Shown here: positions 28,968 through 37,928 of the stretch, in pieces
Numbering within the stretch: the stretch's first letter is position 1
Layout of the letters: the number at the start of each line of letters is the position of its first letter
Source of the DNA: Betaproteobacteria bacterium
GTDB lineage: Bacteria > Pseudomonadota > Gammaproteobacteria > Burkholderiales > Thiobacillaceae
Assembly: GCA_020061585.1 (NCBI GenBank)
Contig: JAGUXX010000255.1
Location: 1-38,111 of the forward strand
DNA length: 38,111 nucleotides
Direction of reading: 5' to 3'
Notes under the pieces: generated by a model
What the model was told of the DNA's origin: nothing
What the model saw: only the letters and a program-made list of their open reading frames with translations
The model's database searches: none
Translations under genes and position numbers: made by a program

Positions 28968-29999
28968 ATGACATTCGCCCCGTTCCTGATTCCCCTGACG
29001 GCGTTGCTGCTGTCGCTGGCGCTGTTTGGGGTATTCGTCAGCCTGGCGGGGGCGGATGCGCTGGCGGTCTACCACTCGATCTATCGCGGCGCCTTCGGCA
29101 CCTGGTTTTCCTGGCAGAACACCCTGGTCAGCGCCGCGCCGTTGATGCTCACCGCCCTGTGCACGGCGTTGCCGGCGCGGCTGGGTTTGATCGTCATCGG
29201 CGGCGAAGGCGCGGTGGTATTGGGCGGACTCGCCGCCGCGCTGACCGGGTTGGCCTTGATCGATACCAACGCCTGGCTGGCATTGTCCGGCATGGCGCTG
29301 GCGGCGATGCTGGCCGGCGGCCTGCTGATCGGCCTGGTCGGCTGGCTGCGGCATAGCCGCAACGTCAACGAGACGATCAGTTCGCTGCTGTTCAACTACA
29401 TCAGCATCGCCATACTCAGTTTCCTGGTCATCGGCCTGCTGCGCGACCCGGAAACGCTGAACAAACCGTCGACGCATCACATCGGCGAAAGCCACATGCT
29501 GGGCGCGCTCGGCGAAACCTCGATCCACTGGGGCTTCGCCTATGGCGTCATCGCCTGCGTGATCCTGTGGCTGCTGTACAAACGCACCACCTTCGGCTTC
29601 GCGGTCGACATGATCGGCGGCAACCTGCGCGCGGCGCGGCTGTCCGGCCTGCCGGTGGGGCGCAACATTTTTCTGGTCTGCCTGATGGGCGGCGCGGCGG
29701 CCGGTCTGGCCGGCATGGTGGAAGTGGCGGCGGTGCATGGCCGCGCCAACACCTCGCTGAACGCCGGTTACGGTTACGAAGGCATCCTGATCGCCTTCGC
29801 CGCGCGCCACCATCCGCTGGCGATCATTCCGATGGCCATCCTGTTCGGCGGCATCCGCGCCGCCAGCGGCCTGATGCAACGCGATCATGATCTGCCCGAT
29901 GCCACCGGACTGGTGTTGCAAGGCATGATTTTCATCCTGCTACTGGCCAGCGAAGCGGTGTTCGCTCGCTTGGCGCTGAACAAGGGGAGCAAGGCATGA
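28968..29999 (+). CDS. ABC transporter permease (BPD_transp_2, first subunit)
   Basis: The 343-residue integral membrane protein has about eight to ten hydrophobic segments (for example FLIPLTALLLSLALFGVFVS, LSGMALAAMLAGGLLIGLVG, AILSFLVIGLL, WGFAYGVIACVILWLL, IFLVCLMGGAAAGLAGMVEV). It matches the permease type that works with BMP-family binding proteins (nucleoside-type importers). The motif GGNLRAARLSGLPVGRN is the cytoplasmic coupling loop. Its TGA overlaps the next permease ATG (ATGA). It starts 3 bases after the binding-protein stop. Confidence 0.93.
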   Translation: MTFAPFLIPLTALLLSLALFGVFVSLAGADALAVYHSIYRGAFGTWFSWQNTLVSAAPLMLTALCTALPARLGLIVIGGEGAVVLGGLAAALTGLALIDTNAWLALSGMALAAMLAGGLLIGLVGWLRHSRNVNETISSLLFNYISIAILSFLVIGLLRDPETLNKPSTHHIGESHMLGALGETSIHWGFAYGVIACVILWLLYKRTTFGFAVDMIGGNLRAARLSGLPVGRNIFLVCLMGGAAAGLAGMVEVAAVHGRANTSLNAGYGYEGILIAFAARHHPLAIIPMAILFGGIRAASGLMQRDHDLPDATGLVLQGMIFILLLASEAVFARLALNKGSKA

Positions 30000-30916
30000 G
30001 CGGCGAAGAATCCCAATGGCTGACGGTGCTGATCGCCGTGCTGGGCGGCGCGATCCGGGTCGGCACACCGTTCCTGTTCGTCAGCCTCGGCGAATGTCTG
30101 ACCGAGAAAAGCGGCCGCATCAATCTCGGCCTGGAAGGCAATCTGATCATGGGCGCGATGGCCGGTTATGGCGTCGCCTGGATCACCGGTTCGGCCTGGC
30201 TGGGCGTGCTGGCCGCCGGGGCGACCGGCGTCGTGCTCGGCTTCGTGCATGCGCTGCTCTGCCAGCAGCCGCGGGTCAACGACATCGCGGTCGGCATCGC
30301 GTTGATGATCCTCGGCACCGGCCTGGCGTTTTTCATCGGCAAACCGTTGATCCAGCCCACCGCGCCGCATCTGCCGGCCTTGCATCTGGGCGCCTGGAGC
30401 GACAACCCGGCGTTGCGCGCGGCGCTGGAAATCAACGCCTTGTTCATCGTCGGCGTGTTGCTGGCGCCGGCCATGGCCTGGTTCTTCAAGAGCAGCCGCT
30501 GGGGCCTGGCGATCCGCACCGTTGGTGAAAGCGACGACGCGGCGCGGGCGATGGGCCTCAACGTCAACGGCGTGCGCATGCTGGCGACCATGGCCGGCGG
30601 CTTTCTCGCCGGCGTTGGCGGCGCGTTTCTGTCGCTGTACTACCCGGGCGGCTGGAGCGAGGGCTTGTCCAGCGGCCAAGGACTAATGGCGGTGGCGTTG
30701 GTGATATTCGCGCGCTGGGACCCGATGCGCTGCCTGTACGCCTCGCTGCTGTTCGGCGGCGCCGGCGCGCTGGGCCCATCGCTGCAGGCGGTCGGCGTCA
30801 CCTCCGGCTACTACCTGTTCAACGCCGCACCGTATGTGCTGACGTTGATTCTGATGATCGCCGCCTCGTCCACCAAAGTCCGCTCCGGCATGCCCGGCTC
30901 GCTGGCGGCGCGCTAA
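29996..30916 (+). CDS. ABC transporter permease (BPD_transp_2, second subunit)
   Basis: The 306-residue integral membrane protein is the second permease of the same importer. Seen: GTPFLFVSLGECLTEKSGRINLGLEGNLIMGAMAGYGVA near the N-terminus, characteristic of this permease type, several hydrophobic helices, the coupling-loop-like GLAIRTVGESDDAARAMGLN, and GGWSEGLSSGQGLMAVALVIFARWDP. The pair of different permeases (343 and 306 residues) with a double ATPase is the normal set for BMP-type importers. It is followed after 15 bases by a hydrolase gene rather than directly by the ATPase gene. Confidence 0.93.
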   Translation: MSGEESQWLTVLIAVLGGAIRVGTPFLFVSLGECLTEKSGRINLGLEGNLIMGAMAGYGVAWITGSAWLGVLAAGATGVVLGFVHALLCQQPRVNDIAVGIALMILGTGLAFFIGKPLIQPTAPHLPALHLGAWSDNPALRAALEINALFIVGVLLAPAMAWFFKSSRWGLAIRTVGESDDAARAMGLNVNGVRMLATMAGGFLAGVGGAFLSLYYPGGWSEGLSSGQGLMAVALVIFARWDPMRCLYASLLFGGAGALGPSLQAVGVTSGYYLFNAAPYVLTLILMIAASSTKVRSGMPGSLAAR

Positions 30917-30931
30917 ACAACGGAGAAAACC

Positions 30932-31612
30932 ATGACTGCATACGTTGCCGCCGAACCTTATCCCTGGCCCTATGATGGCGATCTGCGGCCGGACAACACG
31001 GCGCTGATCATCATCGACATGCAGACCGATTTTTGCGGCATCGGCGGCTATGTCGATCGCATGGGTTATGACCTGTCGCTGACCCGCGCCCCGATTGAAC
31101 CGATCAGCCGCGTGCTGGCACAGGCGCGCAGCCTCGGCATGCTGGTCATCCACACCCGCGAAGGCCATCGCCCGGACCTGTCCGACCTGCCGGCCAACAA
31201 GCGCTGGCGCAGTCAGCGCATCGGCGCCGGCATCGGCGATCCCGGCCCCTGCGGGCGCATCCTGGTGCGCGGCGAGCCGGGCTGGGAAATCATCGCCGAA
31301 CTGGCGCCGCTGCCAGGCGAGCCAATCATCGACAAACCCGGCAAGGGCTCGTTCTACGCCACCGATCTGGAACTACTGTTGCACAAGGCCGGCATCCGCA
31401 ACTTGCTGATCTGCGGCATCACCACCGACGTCTGCGTACACACGACCATGCGCAACGCCAATGACATGGGCTTCGAATGTTTGCTGCTGGCCGACTGCTG
31501 CGGCGCCACCGACCCCGGCAACCACGCGGCGGCGTTGCACATGGTGAAGATGCAAGGCGGCGTATTCGGCGCGGTGGCGAACTCCGATCAACTGCTGGCG
31601 GCGCTGGCATGA
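30932..31612 (+). CDS. biuH: Isochorismatase-fold cysteine hydrolase, probable biuret hydrolase BiuH
   Basis: Biuret hydrolase splits biuret to allophanate and ammonia. The 226-residue protein has the cysteine-hydrolase triad: Asp29 in [10 protein letters not shown], Lys135 in [10 protein letters not shown] and Cys168 in [12 protein letters not shown]. The spacing and wording, including [51 protein letters not shown] and [13 protein letters not shown], closely recall the characterised Rhizobium BiuH, whose triad (D36, K142, C175) maps here with a constant offset of seven. RutB-type ureidoacrylate hydrolase and other family members are less likely. The gene lies within the transporter genes, between permease and ATPase, and its TGA overlaps the ATPase start (ATGA). 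Enzyme call is strong by remembered similarity; it has not been searched. Confidence 0.85.
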   Translation: MTAYVAAEPYPWPYDGDLRPDNTALIIIDMQTDFCGIGGYVDRMGYDLSLTRAPIEPISRVLAQARSLGMLVIHTREGHRPDLSDLPANKRWRSQRIGAGIGDPGPCGRILVRGEPGWEIIAELAPLPGEPIIDKPGKGSFYATDLELLLHKAGIRNLLICGITTDVCVHTTMRNANDMGFECLLLADCCGATDPGNHAAALHMVKMQGGVFGAVANSDQLLAALA

Positions 31613-33135
31613 GCACGCTGGCGCTGGAAGCGATCAACGTCAGCAAGCGCTTCGGCGACTTGCAGGCGCTGGACCAGGTTTCGCTGAAACTCCGAAAAGG
31701 CAGCATCCACGCGCTGCTTGGCGAAAACGGCGCCGGCAAGAGCACGCTGGTCAAATGCATCGTCGGCTTTTACGTTCCGGACGACGGCGAAGTGCTGCTC
31801 GGCGAACGCCAGCAGGCCATCGCCAATCCGCGCGATGCGCATGACCTGGGCATCGGCATGGTCTATCAGCATTTCACGCTGATTCCGAACATGACGGTGC
31901 TGGAAAATCTGGTACTGGCCCGCCCGCATCTGCCGGCGGTGATCGACTGGCGCAAGGAACGGCGGGCCATCGCCGCGCGCATGCAAACCATGCCGTTCCA
32001 GTTGCCGCTGGATGTCTCGGTCAATCAGTTGGCGGCAGGCGAAAAACAGAAGCTGGAAATCGTCAAGCAGTTGCTGCTTAACGTGAAAGTGCTGATTCTC
32101 GATGAACCCACCTCGGTGCTGACGCCGAACGAGGCCGATGAAGTGTTGGGCCGCATCCGTGACATGACCCGCGCGGACGGCCTGAGCGTGCTGATCATCA
32201 CCCACAAGTTCCGCGAAGTGATGACCTATGCCGACGATGTCACGGTGCTGCGCCGAGGCAAGCACGCGGGTTCGGCGCGGGTGGCGGACAGCAATGTCAA
32301 GAGTCTCGCGGAACTGATGATCGGCAGCGAATTCACCAGCACCGCGCTGGCGCGGGAAAGCGTCGCCGAACAAACGTTGAAGCTCGAAATCGACACCCTC
32401 AAGGTCGCCGACGATAGCGGCATGCAAGCGGTGCGCGGTCTGTCGCTGCGGGTCATGGCGGGCGAAGTGGTGGGCATCGCCGGGGTATCCGGCAACGGCC
32501 AACGCGAACTGGTCGAAGCGCTGGCCGGCCAGCGACCGCCATCCGGCGGGCAGATCCGCGTCATGGGCGTAACCTACACCGGCCAACGCGCCAAGCTGCT
32601 GCGCCACGGTTTCCACTGTTTGCCGGAAGAACCGTTGCGCAACGCCGCCGTGGGGCGCATGAGCGTCGCGGAAAACCTCGCCTTCCGCCGCTACGACCAG
32701 CAACCGTTCAGCTTCGGCGGCTGGCTGCGCCGAGGCGCGATGCGCACGGCGGCGACACGCGCCATCGCCGATTTCAACGTGCGTCCGCCGCTGCCCGACA
32801 CGCCGATCGGCAATCTGTCCGGCGGCAACGTGCAGCGCGCCATCCTGGCGCGCGAACTGAGCGAACGCCCCAACGTGCTGGTGGTGGCCAATCCCTGCTT
32901 CGGCCTGGATTTCGGCGCGGTCAGCGAAATCCACGCCCGCATCATGGCGGCGCGCAACGCCGGCACGGCGGTGCTGCTGGTCAGCGAAGACCTGGATGAA
33001 ATTCTCGAACTGGCCGACCGCATCCTGGTCATGTCCGGCGGCCGTCTGGTCTACGAAACCACGCCGGGCCAGGCCGACCCCATCGTCATCGGCCGCCACA
33101 TGGCCGGCCATGGAGAGGAAACCCATGCCCATTGA
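31609..33135 (+). CDS. ABC transporter ATP-binding protein (two fused ATPase domains)
   Basis: The 508-residue protein has two ABC domains, as in sugar/nucleoside importers. The first has Walker [10 protein letters not shown] (38-46), Q-loop Gln87, a signature-like [10 protein letters not shown] (141-150) and Walker [13 protein letters not shown] with Asp165 and Glu166. The second is degenerate: GVSGNGQRE instead of a proper Walker A, signature [11 protein letters not shown] (403-413) and [13 protein letters not shown] in place of Walker B. This asymmetry is normal for the family. The ATG at 31609 overlaps the hydrolase stop by four bases; the next hydrolase gene starts 11 bases inside its 3' end. 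It energises the two permeases upstream. Confidence 0.94.
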   Translation: MSTLALEAINVSKRFGDLQALDQVSLKLRKGSIHALLGENGAGKSTLVKCIVGFYVPDDGEVLLGERQQAIANPRDAHDLGIGMVYQHFTLIPNMTVLENLVLARPHLPAVIDWRKERRAIAARMQTMPFQLPLDVSVNQLAAGEKQKLEIVKQLLLNVKVLILDEPTSVLTPNEADEVLGRIRDMTRADGLSVLIITHKFREVMTYADDVTVLRRGKHAGSARVADSNVKSLAELMIGSEFTSTALARESVAEQTLKLEIDTLKVADDSGMQAVRGLSLRVMAGEVVGIAGVSGNGQRELVEALAGQRPPSGGQIRVMGVTYTGQRAKLLRHGFHCLPEEPLRNAAVGRMSVAENLAFRRYDQQPFSFGGWLRRGAMRTAATRAIADFNVRPPLPDTPIGNLSGGNVQRAILARELSERPNVLVVANPCFGLDFGAVSEIHARIMAARNAGTAVLLVSEDLDEILELADRILVMSGGRLVYETTPGQADPIVIGRHMAGHGEETHAH

Positions 33136-33796
33136 CGCCCGTCCCTACCCCTACGAACTGCTCGCCAAACCGCCGGCGCTGGTGATCATCGACATGCAGC
33201 GCGATTTCGTCGAACCGGGCGGCTTCGGCGACGCGCTGGGCAACGATGTGGCGCGCCTGCAAACCTGCATCCCGGTGATCGCCCGGCTGCTGGCGACGGC
33301 GCGACGCCTGGGGCTGCCGGTGATCCACACTCGCGAGGCGCATCGCCCCGATTTGTCGGACTGTCCGCCGAGCAAGCGGCAGCGCGGCGATTGCCGGCTG
33401 CGCATCGGCGATGCCGGTCCGATGGGCCGGCTGCTGATCGATGGCGAACCGGGCAATGCCATCATCGAAGAACTGAAACCGCTGCCCGGTGAAATCGAGA
33501 TCGTCAAACCCGGCAAAGGCGCGTTCTACGCCACCCCGCTGGAACAGATCCTGCCGAATCTGGGCGTCACACATCTGTTGCTTGCCGGCGTCACCACCGA
33601 AGTCTGCGTGCAGACGACGATGCGCGAGGCCAACGACCGCGGCTACACCTGCCTGCTGATCGAGGATGCCACCGAGAGTTACTTCCCGGCGTTCAAACAA
33701 GCCACGTTGGAGATGATCGTCGCCCAAGGCGGCATCGTCGGCTGGGTCGCCGACAGCGACACGGTGATCCAGGCGCTGGAGCGGACCTATGGCTGA
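33125..33796 (+). CDS. Second isochorismatase-fold cysteine hydrolase, candidate triuret hydrolase
   Basis: The 223-residue protein belongs to the same family as BiuH but is clearly a different paralogue. The triad is Asp23 in [17 protein letters not shown], Lys128 in [13 protein letters not shown] and Cys161 in [16 protein letters not shown]. It shares [18 protein letters not shown] and [19 protein letters not shown] with hydrolases next to allophanate hydrolase genes. Known triuret hydrolase (TrtA) is a BiuH relative that yields carboxybiuret, which decarboxylates to biuret; a paralogue beside BiuH and AtzF is a good candidate. Other amide substrates cannot be excluded. It overlaps the ATPase gene by 11 bases and the cupin gene by 8, so all are one transcript. 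Confidence 0.75.
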   Translation: MPIDARPYPYELLAKPPALVIIDMQRDFVEPGGFGDALGNDVARLQTCIPVIARLLATARRLGLPVIHTREAHRPDLSDCPPSKRQRGDCRLRIGDAGPMGRLLIDGEPGNAIIEELKPLPGEIEIVKPGKGAFYATPLEQILPNLGVTHLLLAGVTTEVCVQTTMREANDRGYTCLLIEDATESYFPAFKQATLEMIVAQGGIVGWVADSDTVIQALERTYG

Positions 33797-34145
33797 AGCG
33801 GCCACCGGTCTGGTGCTGACGGATATCACCACGATTCCGCTGCGACAGCACGAATTTGCCTGGAACACGCTCGGGCCGGGGGTGGAGATCTGCCCGCTGC
33901 TGCGCGATGCGGCGGGCAACGCCAAACTGGCCCTGCTGCGCTACGCGCCGGGCGCGACGGTGCCCGAACACCTGCACACCGGCATCGAGTACATCCAGAT
34001 ATTGTCCGGCGCGCAGCGCGATCAGCGCGGTGTATATGGCGCCGGCAGCATGCTGGTCAGTCTTCCCGGCACGCGGCACAGCGTTGCCAGTCCGGAAGGC
34101 TGCGTGGCGCTGGCGATCTGGGAAGCGCCGGTGCAATTTTTGTAG
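33789..34145 (+). CDS. Small cupin-domain protein (ChrR-like), function unknown
   Basis: The 118-residue single-cupin protein has a metal-binding pattern: [16 protein letters not shown] supplies two His and a Glu, and GTRHSV supplies another His. It resembles ChrR-type cupins. It lies between the second hydrolase gene (8-base overlap) and the allophanate hydrolase gene (61 bases away). No known step in biuret or triuret breakdown requires a cupin. Guesses include help with an unstable carboxylated intermediate or a sensing role; neither is shown by the sequence. Confidence 0.82.
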   Translation: MAEAATGLVLTDITTIPLRQHEFAWNTLGPGVEICPLLRDAAGNAKLALLRYAPGATVPEHLHTGIEYIQILSGAQRDQRGVYGAGSMLVSLPGTRHSVASPEGCVALAIWEAPVQFL

Positions 34146-34206
34146 CGCCATCCGCGATCAGCCCCGAACGCCAGTTCGCTCCGACTTTCCCTGACGCCAG
34201 AACGAC

Positions 34207-36000
34207 ATGCCCCCTGACCTGACGATTTCCAGCCTGCGCCGACGCTACCTGTGTGGCGAACTCAGCCCGCCGGCGCTGGTGGAAGAACTGCTCGAACAGT
34301 TGGCCGGCGAAGACCACCACCGGGTATGGATCAGCCGTCTCGATGCCGACGCATTGCGCAGTCATGCCCGCGCGCTGGAAGGCAAGGACATCGCCAGCCT
34401 GCCGCTGTACGGCATTCCGTTCGCGATCAAGGACAACATCGATCTGGCCGGCCTGCCGACCACCGCCGGCTGCCCGGCCTACGCCTACACGCCTGTCGAA
34501 TCCGCCAGCGTGGTGCGGCGCCTGATCGACGCCGGCGCCATTCCGCTCGGCAAGACCAATCTCGACCAGTTCGCCACCGGCTTGAACGGCACCCGCTCGC
34601 CGTATGGCGCCTGCCGCAACGCGTTCAACCCGGACTACATTTCCGGCGGTTCCAGCTCCGGTTCCGCCGTGGCGGTAGCTCTGGGTCTGGCGAGTTTCGC
34701 GCTGGGCACCGATACCGCCGGTTCCGGCCGGGTGCCGGCGGCGTTCAACAATCTGATCGGCCACAAGCCGAGTTGCGGCGCGCTGTCGACCCGCGGCGTG
34801 GTGCCGGCCTGCCGCTCGCTCGACGCGGTGTCGATCTTCGCGCTGACCGCCGAAGATGCCGAACGGGTACTGGCGGTGACTGCCGGGTTCGATTCCGAAG
34901 ACCCGTTTTCGCGGCCGCTGATGCCGCACGGTTTCGATTTCGGCCGCGCCGCCGCTTTCCGCTTCGGCGTGCCGATGGCGAAAGACCTGGAATTCTTCGG
35001 CAATGCCGAAGCCGCGCGGCTGTTTGGCGAGTCGGTGGAAAAACTGAAATCGCTCGGCGGCGTGCCGGTGGAAATTGATCTGACACCGTTCCTCGAAACC
35101 GCCCGTCTGCTCTACGGTGGCGCCTGGGTCGCGGAACGCTACCAGGCCATCCGCGAGTTCTTCGACGCGCGGGCCGATCAGGTATTTCCGCCGGTGCGCG
35201 ACATCATCGCCGGCGGCAAAGCGCTAACCGCCGCCGACGCCTTCGCCGGCCAGTACCGGTTGCGCGCGCTGAAAGCGCGGTGCGACACGGTATGGAACGA
35301 CATCGACGTGCTGCTGACGCCCACCGCCGGCACGATCTATCGCATCGAGGCAATGCGGGCCGACCCGATCCGCCTCAACGCCAATCTGGGCTACTACACC
35401 AACTTCATGAATTTACTGGACCTCGCCGCCAGCGCCGTGCCGGCCGGCTTCCAGGCGGATGGACTACCGTTCGGCGTGACGCTGATCGCCCCGCCGCGCC
35501 AGGATGCGCCCTTGCTGCATCTGGCCGCGCGATTGCAGCGAAAATCCAGCGATAGACTCGGCGCGACGTTACAACCTTTACCGCCGCCGGATGCGCTTTC
35601 GTTGTTGCCCAGCGGGCAAATCCAGGTCGCCGTGGTCGGCGCGCATCTGTCCGGTTTGCCGCTGAATTACCAACTCACGCAACGCCAGGCCCGCCTGGTC
35701 GAGACCACCCGGACCGCGCCGAACTACCGCTTCTACGCCTTGCCCGACGGCAAACGCCCCGGCCTGATCAAAGTCGCGCAAGGTGGCGCGGCGATTGACT
35801 GTGAAGTCTGGGAAATGCCGGCCAGCCAGTTCGGTTCTTTCGTCGCCGGCATTCCGGCGCCGCTGGGCATCGGCAAGCTGGAACTGGCGGATGGCGTGAC
35901 GCTGAACGGCTTCATCTGCGAACCCATCGGCCTCGACGCGGCGATCGACATTACCGAGCACGGCGGCTGGCGCGCCTGGCTGGCGACCAGGCGGCGCTGA
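34207..36000 (+). CDS. atzF: Allophanate hydrolase (AtzF type)
   Basis: Hydrolyses allophanate to ammonia and CO2, the last step of biuret and cyanuric acid catabolism. The 597-residue protein has an N-terminal amidase-signature domain with the Ser-cisSer-Lys triad: Lys75 in PFAIKDNIDLAG, Ser149 in ISGGSSSGSA and Ser173 in GTDTAGSGRVPAAFNN. The spacing between these residues equals that in Pseudomonas AtzF (91, 165, 189). A separate C-terminal domain follows (from about residue 450; RQARLVETTRTAPNYRFYAL, PGLIKVAQGGAAIDCEVW), as in full-length allophanate hydrolases. No urea carboxylase gene is nearby, which argues for biuret rather than urea as source. A 61-base gap precedes it; the ribosome binding site is weak. 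Confidence 0.92.
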   Translation: MPPDLTISSLRRRYLCGELSPPALVEELLEQLAGEDHHRVWISRLDADALRSHARALEGKDIASLPLYGIPFAIKDNIDLAGLPTTAGCPAYAYTPVESASVVRRLIDAGAIPLGKTNLDQFATGLNGTRSPYGACRNAFNPDYISGGSSSGSAVAVALGLASFALGTDTAGSGRVPAAFNNLIGHKPSCGALSTRGVVPACRSLDAVSIFALTAEDAERVLAVTAGFDSEDPFSRPLMPHGFDFGRAAAFRFGVPMAKDLEFFGNAEAARLFGESVEKLKSLGGVPVEIDLTPFLETARLLYGGAWVAERYQAIREFFDARADQVFPPVRDIIAGGKALTAADAFAGQYRLRALKARCDTVWNDIDVLLTPTAGTIYRIEAMRADPIRLNANLGYYTNFMNLLDLAASAVPAGFQADGLPFGVTLIAPPRQDAPLLHLAARLQRKSSDRLGATLQPLPPPDALSLLPSGQIQVAVVGAHLSGLPLNYQLTQRQARLVETTRTAPNYRFYALPDGKRPGLIKVAQGGAAIDCEVWEMPASQFGSFVAGIPAPLGIGKLELADGVTLNGFICEPIGLDAAIDITEHGGWRAWLATRRR

Positions 36001-36017
36001 GCGTCACCAGGCGAGCC

Positions 36018-37853
36018 TTAGCGCCGCACCCGAATCACCGTTCCTTCGCGCCGCGGATCGGCGGCGCCATCAGGTGCTTTGGCCGCGGCGTCGACGAACA
36101 CCGCCTGCACCGATCCTGTCGTGTCGCGACAGCCGTCCGTCGCGGCGGCCCCCGGTAGCAAGTGCCCCAGCTGGCGCAGCGCATCCTGCGCGGCAATCGT
36201 GAAACCGGGGAGCATGAAATCCCCGCCGCCTTCACAAACGATGCGTCCCGATGGATCGGTCACCGACAGTCGTGCCGCGTCTATCGCCCGTTGCGGCGGC
36301 ATGCCGTGGTCGACCAGATTGAGCGTGACATTGAGCACGGAATTGATGATCGTCGCGCCGCCGGGCGAGCCGAAGGCCGCCACCGGCTGGCCCGCTTTCA
36401 GCAGCAAGGTCGGCGCCATGCTGGAGCGTGGGCGCTTGCCAGGCGCGACATCATTGGCGCCGGTATTGCCGGTCGCGCGGTTGGCGGCGGGCGTGAAATT
36501 GAAATCGGTCAGTTGATTGTTGAGCAGGAAACCATAGCCCGGCACGGTAATGCCCGAACCCCAGGTGGATTCGATCGTGCTGGTATAGCTGACCACGTTG
36601 CCCAATCCGTCGATGATGGAAAAGTGCGTGGTATTCGGGCTTTCCAACGCCGCGTTCGACGGACCGGGAGGCTTGGTTTCGCCCGACACCCAGGGCAATG
36701 GATCGCCGGCCGATGGTGTCGCCATACGCGCCTCGGGCCGGATCAGCGCCGCGCGCGTCGCCAGATAGTCGGGATGCAACAATCCCCGCAGCGGCGGCAG
36801 CGCCACGCCGTCGTCATCGCCGATCCACAGCGCCCGATCGGCGAAGGCCAGGCGCATCGCCTCGATCATCGCATGCAGCGTCTTCGGGCTGCCGTAGCCG
36901 TAACCCTGGTTCGTATCGCCCAGCGGCAAGCTTTCCAGCAACGCCAGCATTTGCAGCAGCGTAATGCCGCCGGAGGACGGCGGCGGCATGGTCGCCAGAC
37001 GGTAGTCGCGATAGTGACCGATCAATGGTTCCCGGATGGCGACCCGATACCGCGCCAGATCGTCCAGCGTCATGCGTCCCCGGCCGGCTTGCGCGAGTTC
37101 GCCGCGGGCGCGTTGCTGCGCGGCGACGATGGCCGGGGCGATCGGTCCACGATAAAAGGCCGGCGGCCCGTCGGCGGCGATCAGCTTCAGCGTTTTGGCC
37201 AGATCGGGCTGCACCAGCCAATCGCCTTCGACCAGCGCCACCCCGCCGGGCCGAAAGATCGCGGCGGTTTCCGGATGAATTTGGGTGCGACCGTGATCGT
37301 TGGCGATGTCGTCGGCGAGAAATCGGTTGACCCGAAAACCGCCTTCGGCCAGCGCGATCGCCGGTTGCAGGGTTTCCGCCAGCGGCAGGCTGCCCCAGCG
37401 ACTCAACGCGGTCGCCACGCCGAGCAGCGTGCCCGGCACGCCAACCGCCACGCCGCTGGTCGAAGCCAGGGGGAAGGCCATCGCCCGGCCATCCGGCGCG
37501 AACATGTCCGGGCTGGCGGCGGCCGGCGCGCGTTCGCGGGAATCGACGATGACGGTTTCGCCGGTCGCGGCCAGATGAATCAGCATGAATCCCCCACCGC
37601 CGATGCCGGAGGACTGCGGTTCGACCACATTCAACGCGAACTGCACCGCCGCCGCCGCATCGACGGCATTGCCGCCTTTGGCCAGCATGCGCGCCCCGGC
37701 TGCGGCGGCCAGCGGATGCGAAACCGCCACCACGCCGGTGGAGGACGCGGCCCAAGCGGCTTGAGTCGGAATCGACCCGGCCAATGGCCAAGCGACAAGC
37801 CAAACGCTGAGCCAGACGACGAGTGAGGGCTTGGACAAGCTCATAAGTGGCAT
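36018..37853 (-). CDS. ggt: Gamma-glutamyltransferase (glutathione hydrolase)
   Basis: Periplasmic enzyme that cleaves gamma-glutamyl bonds, chiefly of glutathione, and is made as a precursor that cuts itself. The roughly 611-residue protein has a signal peptide (SLVVWLSVWLVAWPLAG, cleavage near AAWA), VVAVSHPLAAAAGARMLAKGG, SSGIGGGGFMLIH, MPPPSSGGITLLQML, and the processing site ESPNTTHFSIID, where the first Thr of TTHFS (about residue 408) becomes the nucleophile; SSMAPTLLLKAG, GSPGGATIINSVLNV and ADPRREG follow. The true start is uncertain: ATGs at 37853 and 37844 and a GTG at 37880 are all in frame with weak ribosome binding sites. It converges with atzF, with 17 bases between stops, and is not obviously part of that operon. 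Confidence 0.92.
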   Translation of the reverse strand: MPLMSLSKPSLVVWLSVWLVAWPLAGSIPTQAAWAASSTGVVAVSHPLAAAAGARMLAKGGNAVDAAAAVQFALNVVEPQSSGIGGGGFMLIHLAATGETVIVDSRERAPAAASPDMFAPDGRAMAFPLASTSGVAVGVPGTLLGVATALSRWGSLPLAETLQPAIALAEGGFRVNRFLADDIANDHGRTQIHPETAAIFRPGGVALVEGDWLVQPDLAKTLKLIAADGPPAFYRGPIAPAIVAAQQRARGELAQAGRGRMTLDDLARYRVAIREPLIGHYRDYRLATMPPPSSGGITLLQMLALLESLPLGDTNQGYGYGSPKTLHAMIEAMRLAFADRALWIGDDDGVALPPLRGLLHPDYLATRAALIRPEARMATPSAGDPLPWVSGETKPPGPSNAALESPNTTHFSIIDGLGNVVSYTSTIESTWGSGITVPGYGFLLNNQLTDFNFTPAANRATGNTGANDVAPGKRPRSSMAPTLLLKAGQPVAAFGSPGGATIINSVLNVTLNLVDHGMPPQRAIDAARLSVTDPSGRIVCEGGGDFMLPGFTIAAQDALRQLGHLLPGAAATDGCRDTTGSVQAVFVDAAAKAPDGAADPRREGTVIRVRR

Positions 37854-37928
37854 CACTTGCGGTTCAGGCGAAGGGACCACACTCTAAACCGCAATGCAGC
37901 GCGGATCACCAAACCATCACTATTACAA

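Noticed and set aside
27594-29921. 775-codon minus-strand open frame opposite the channel, binding protein and permease genes
   Set aside because: Low-complexity Gln/Arg/His-rich product antisense to conserved transporter genes.
33789-34145. The small cupin as AtzH
   Set aside because: AtzH is an NTF2-fold protein; this one has cupin His/Glu motifs.
30932-36000. Uracil (Rut-type) or urea/guanidine breakdown as the pathway
   Set aside because: No rutA, urea carboxylase, carboxyguanidine deiminase or guanidine riboswitch is seen; two BiuH-family enzymes with AtzF fit oligo-ureas better, although RutB-like activity of one hydrolase is not fully excluded.
36162-37826. 554-codon plus-strand open frame opposite ggt
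   Set aside because: Antisense shadow; ggt has complete catalytic motifs.
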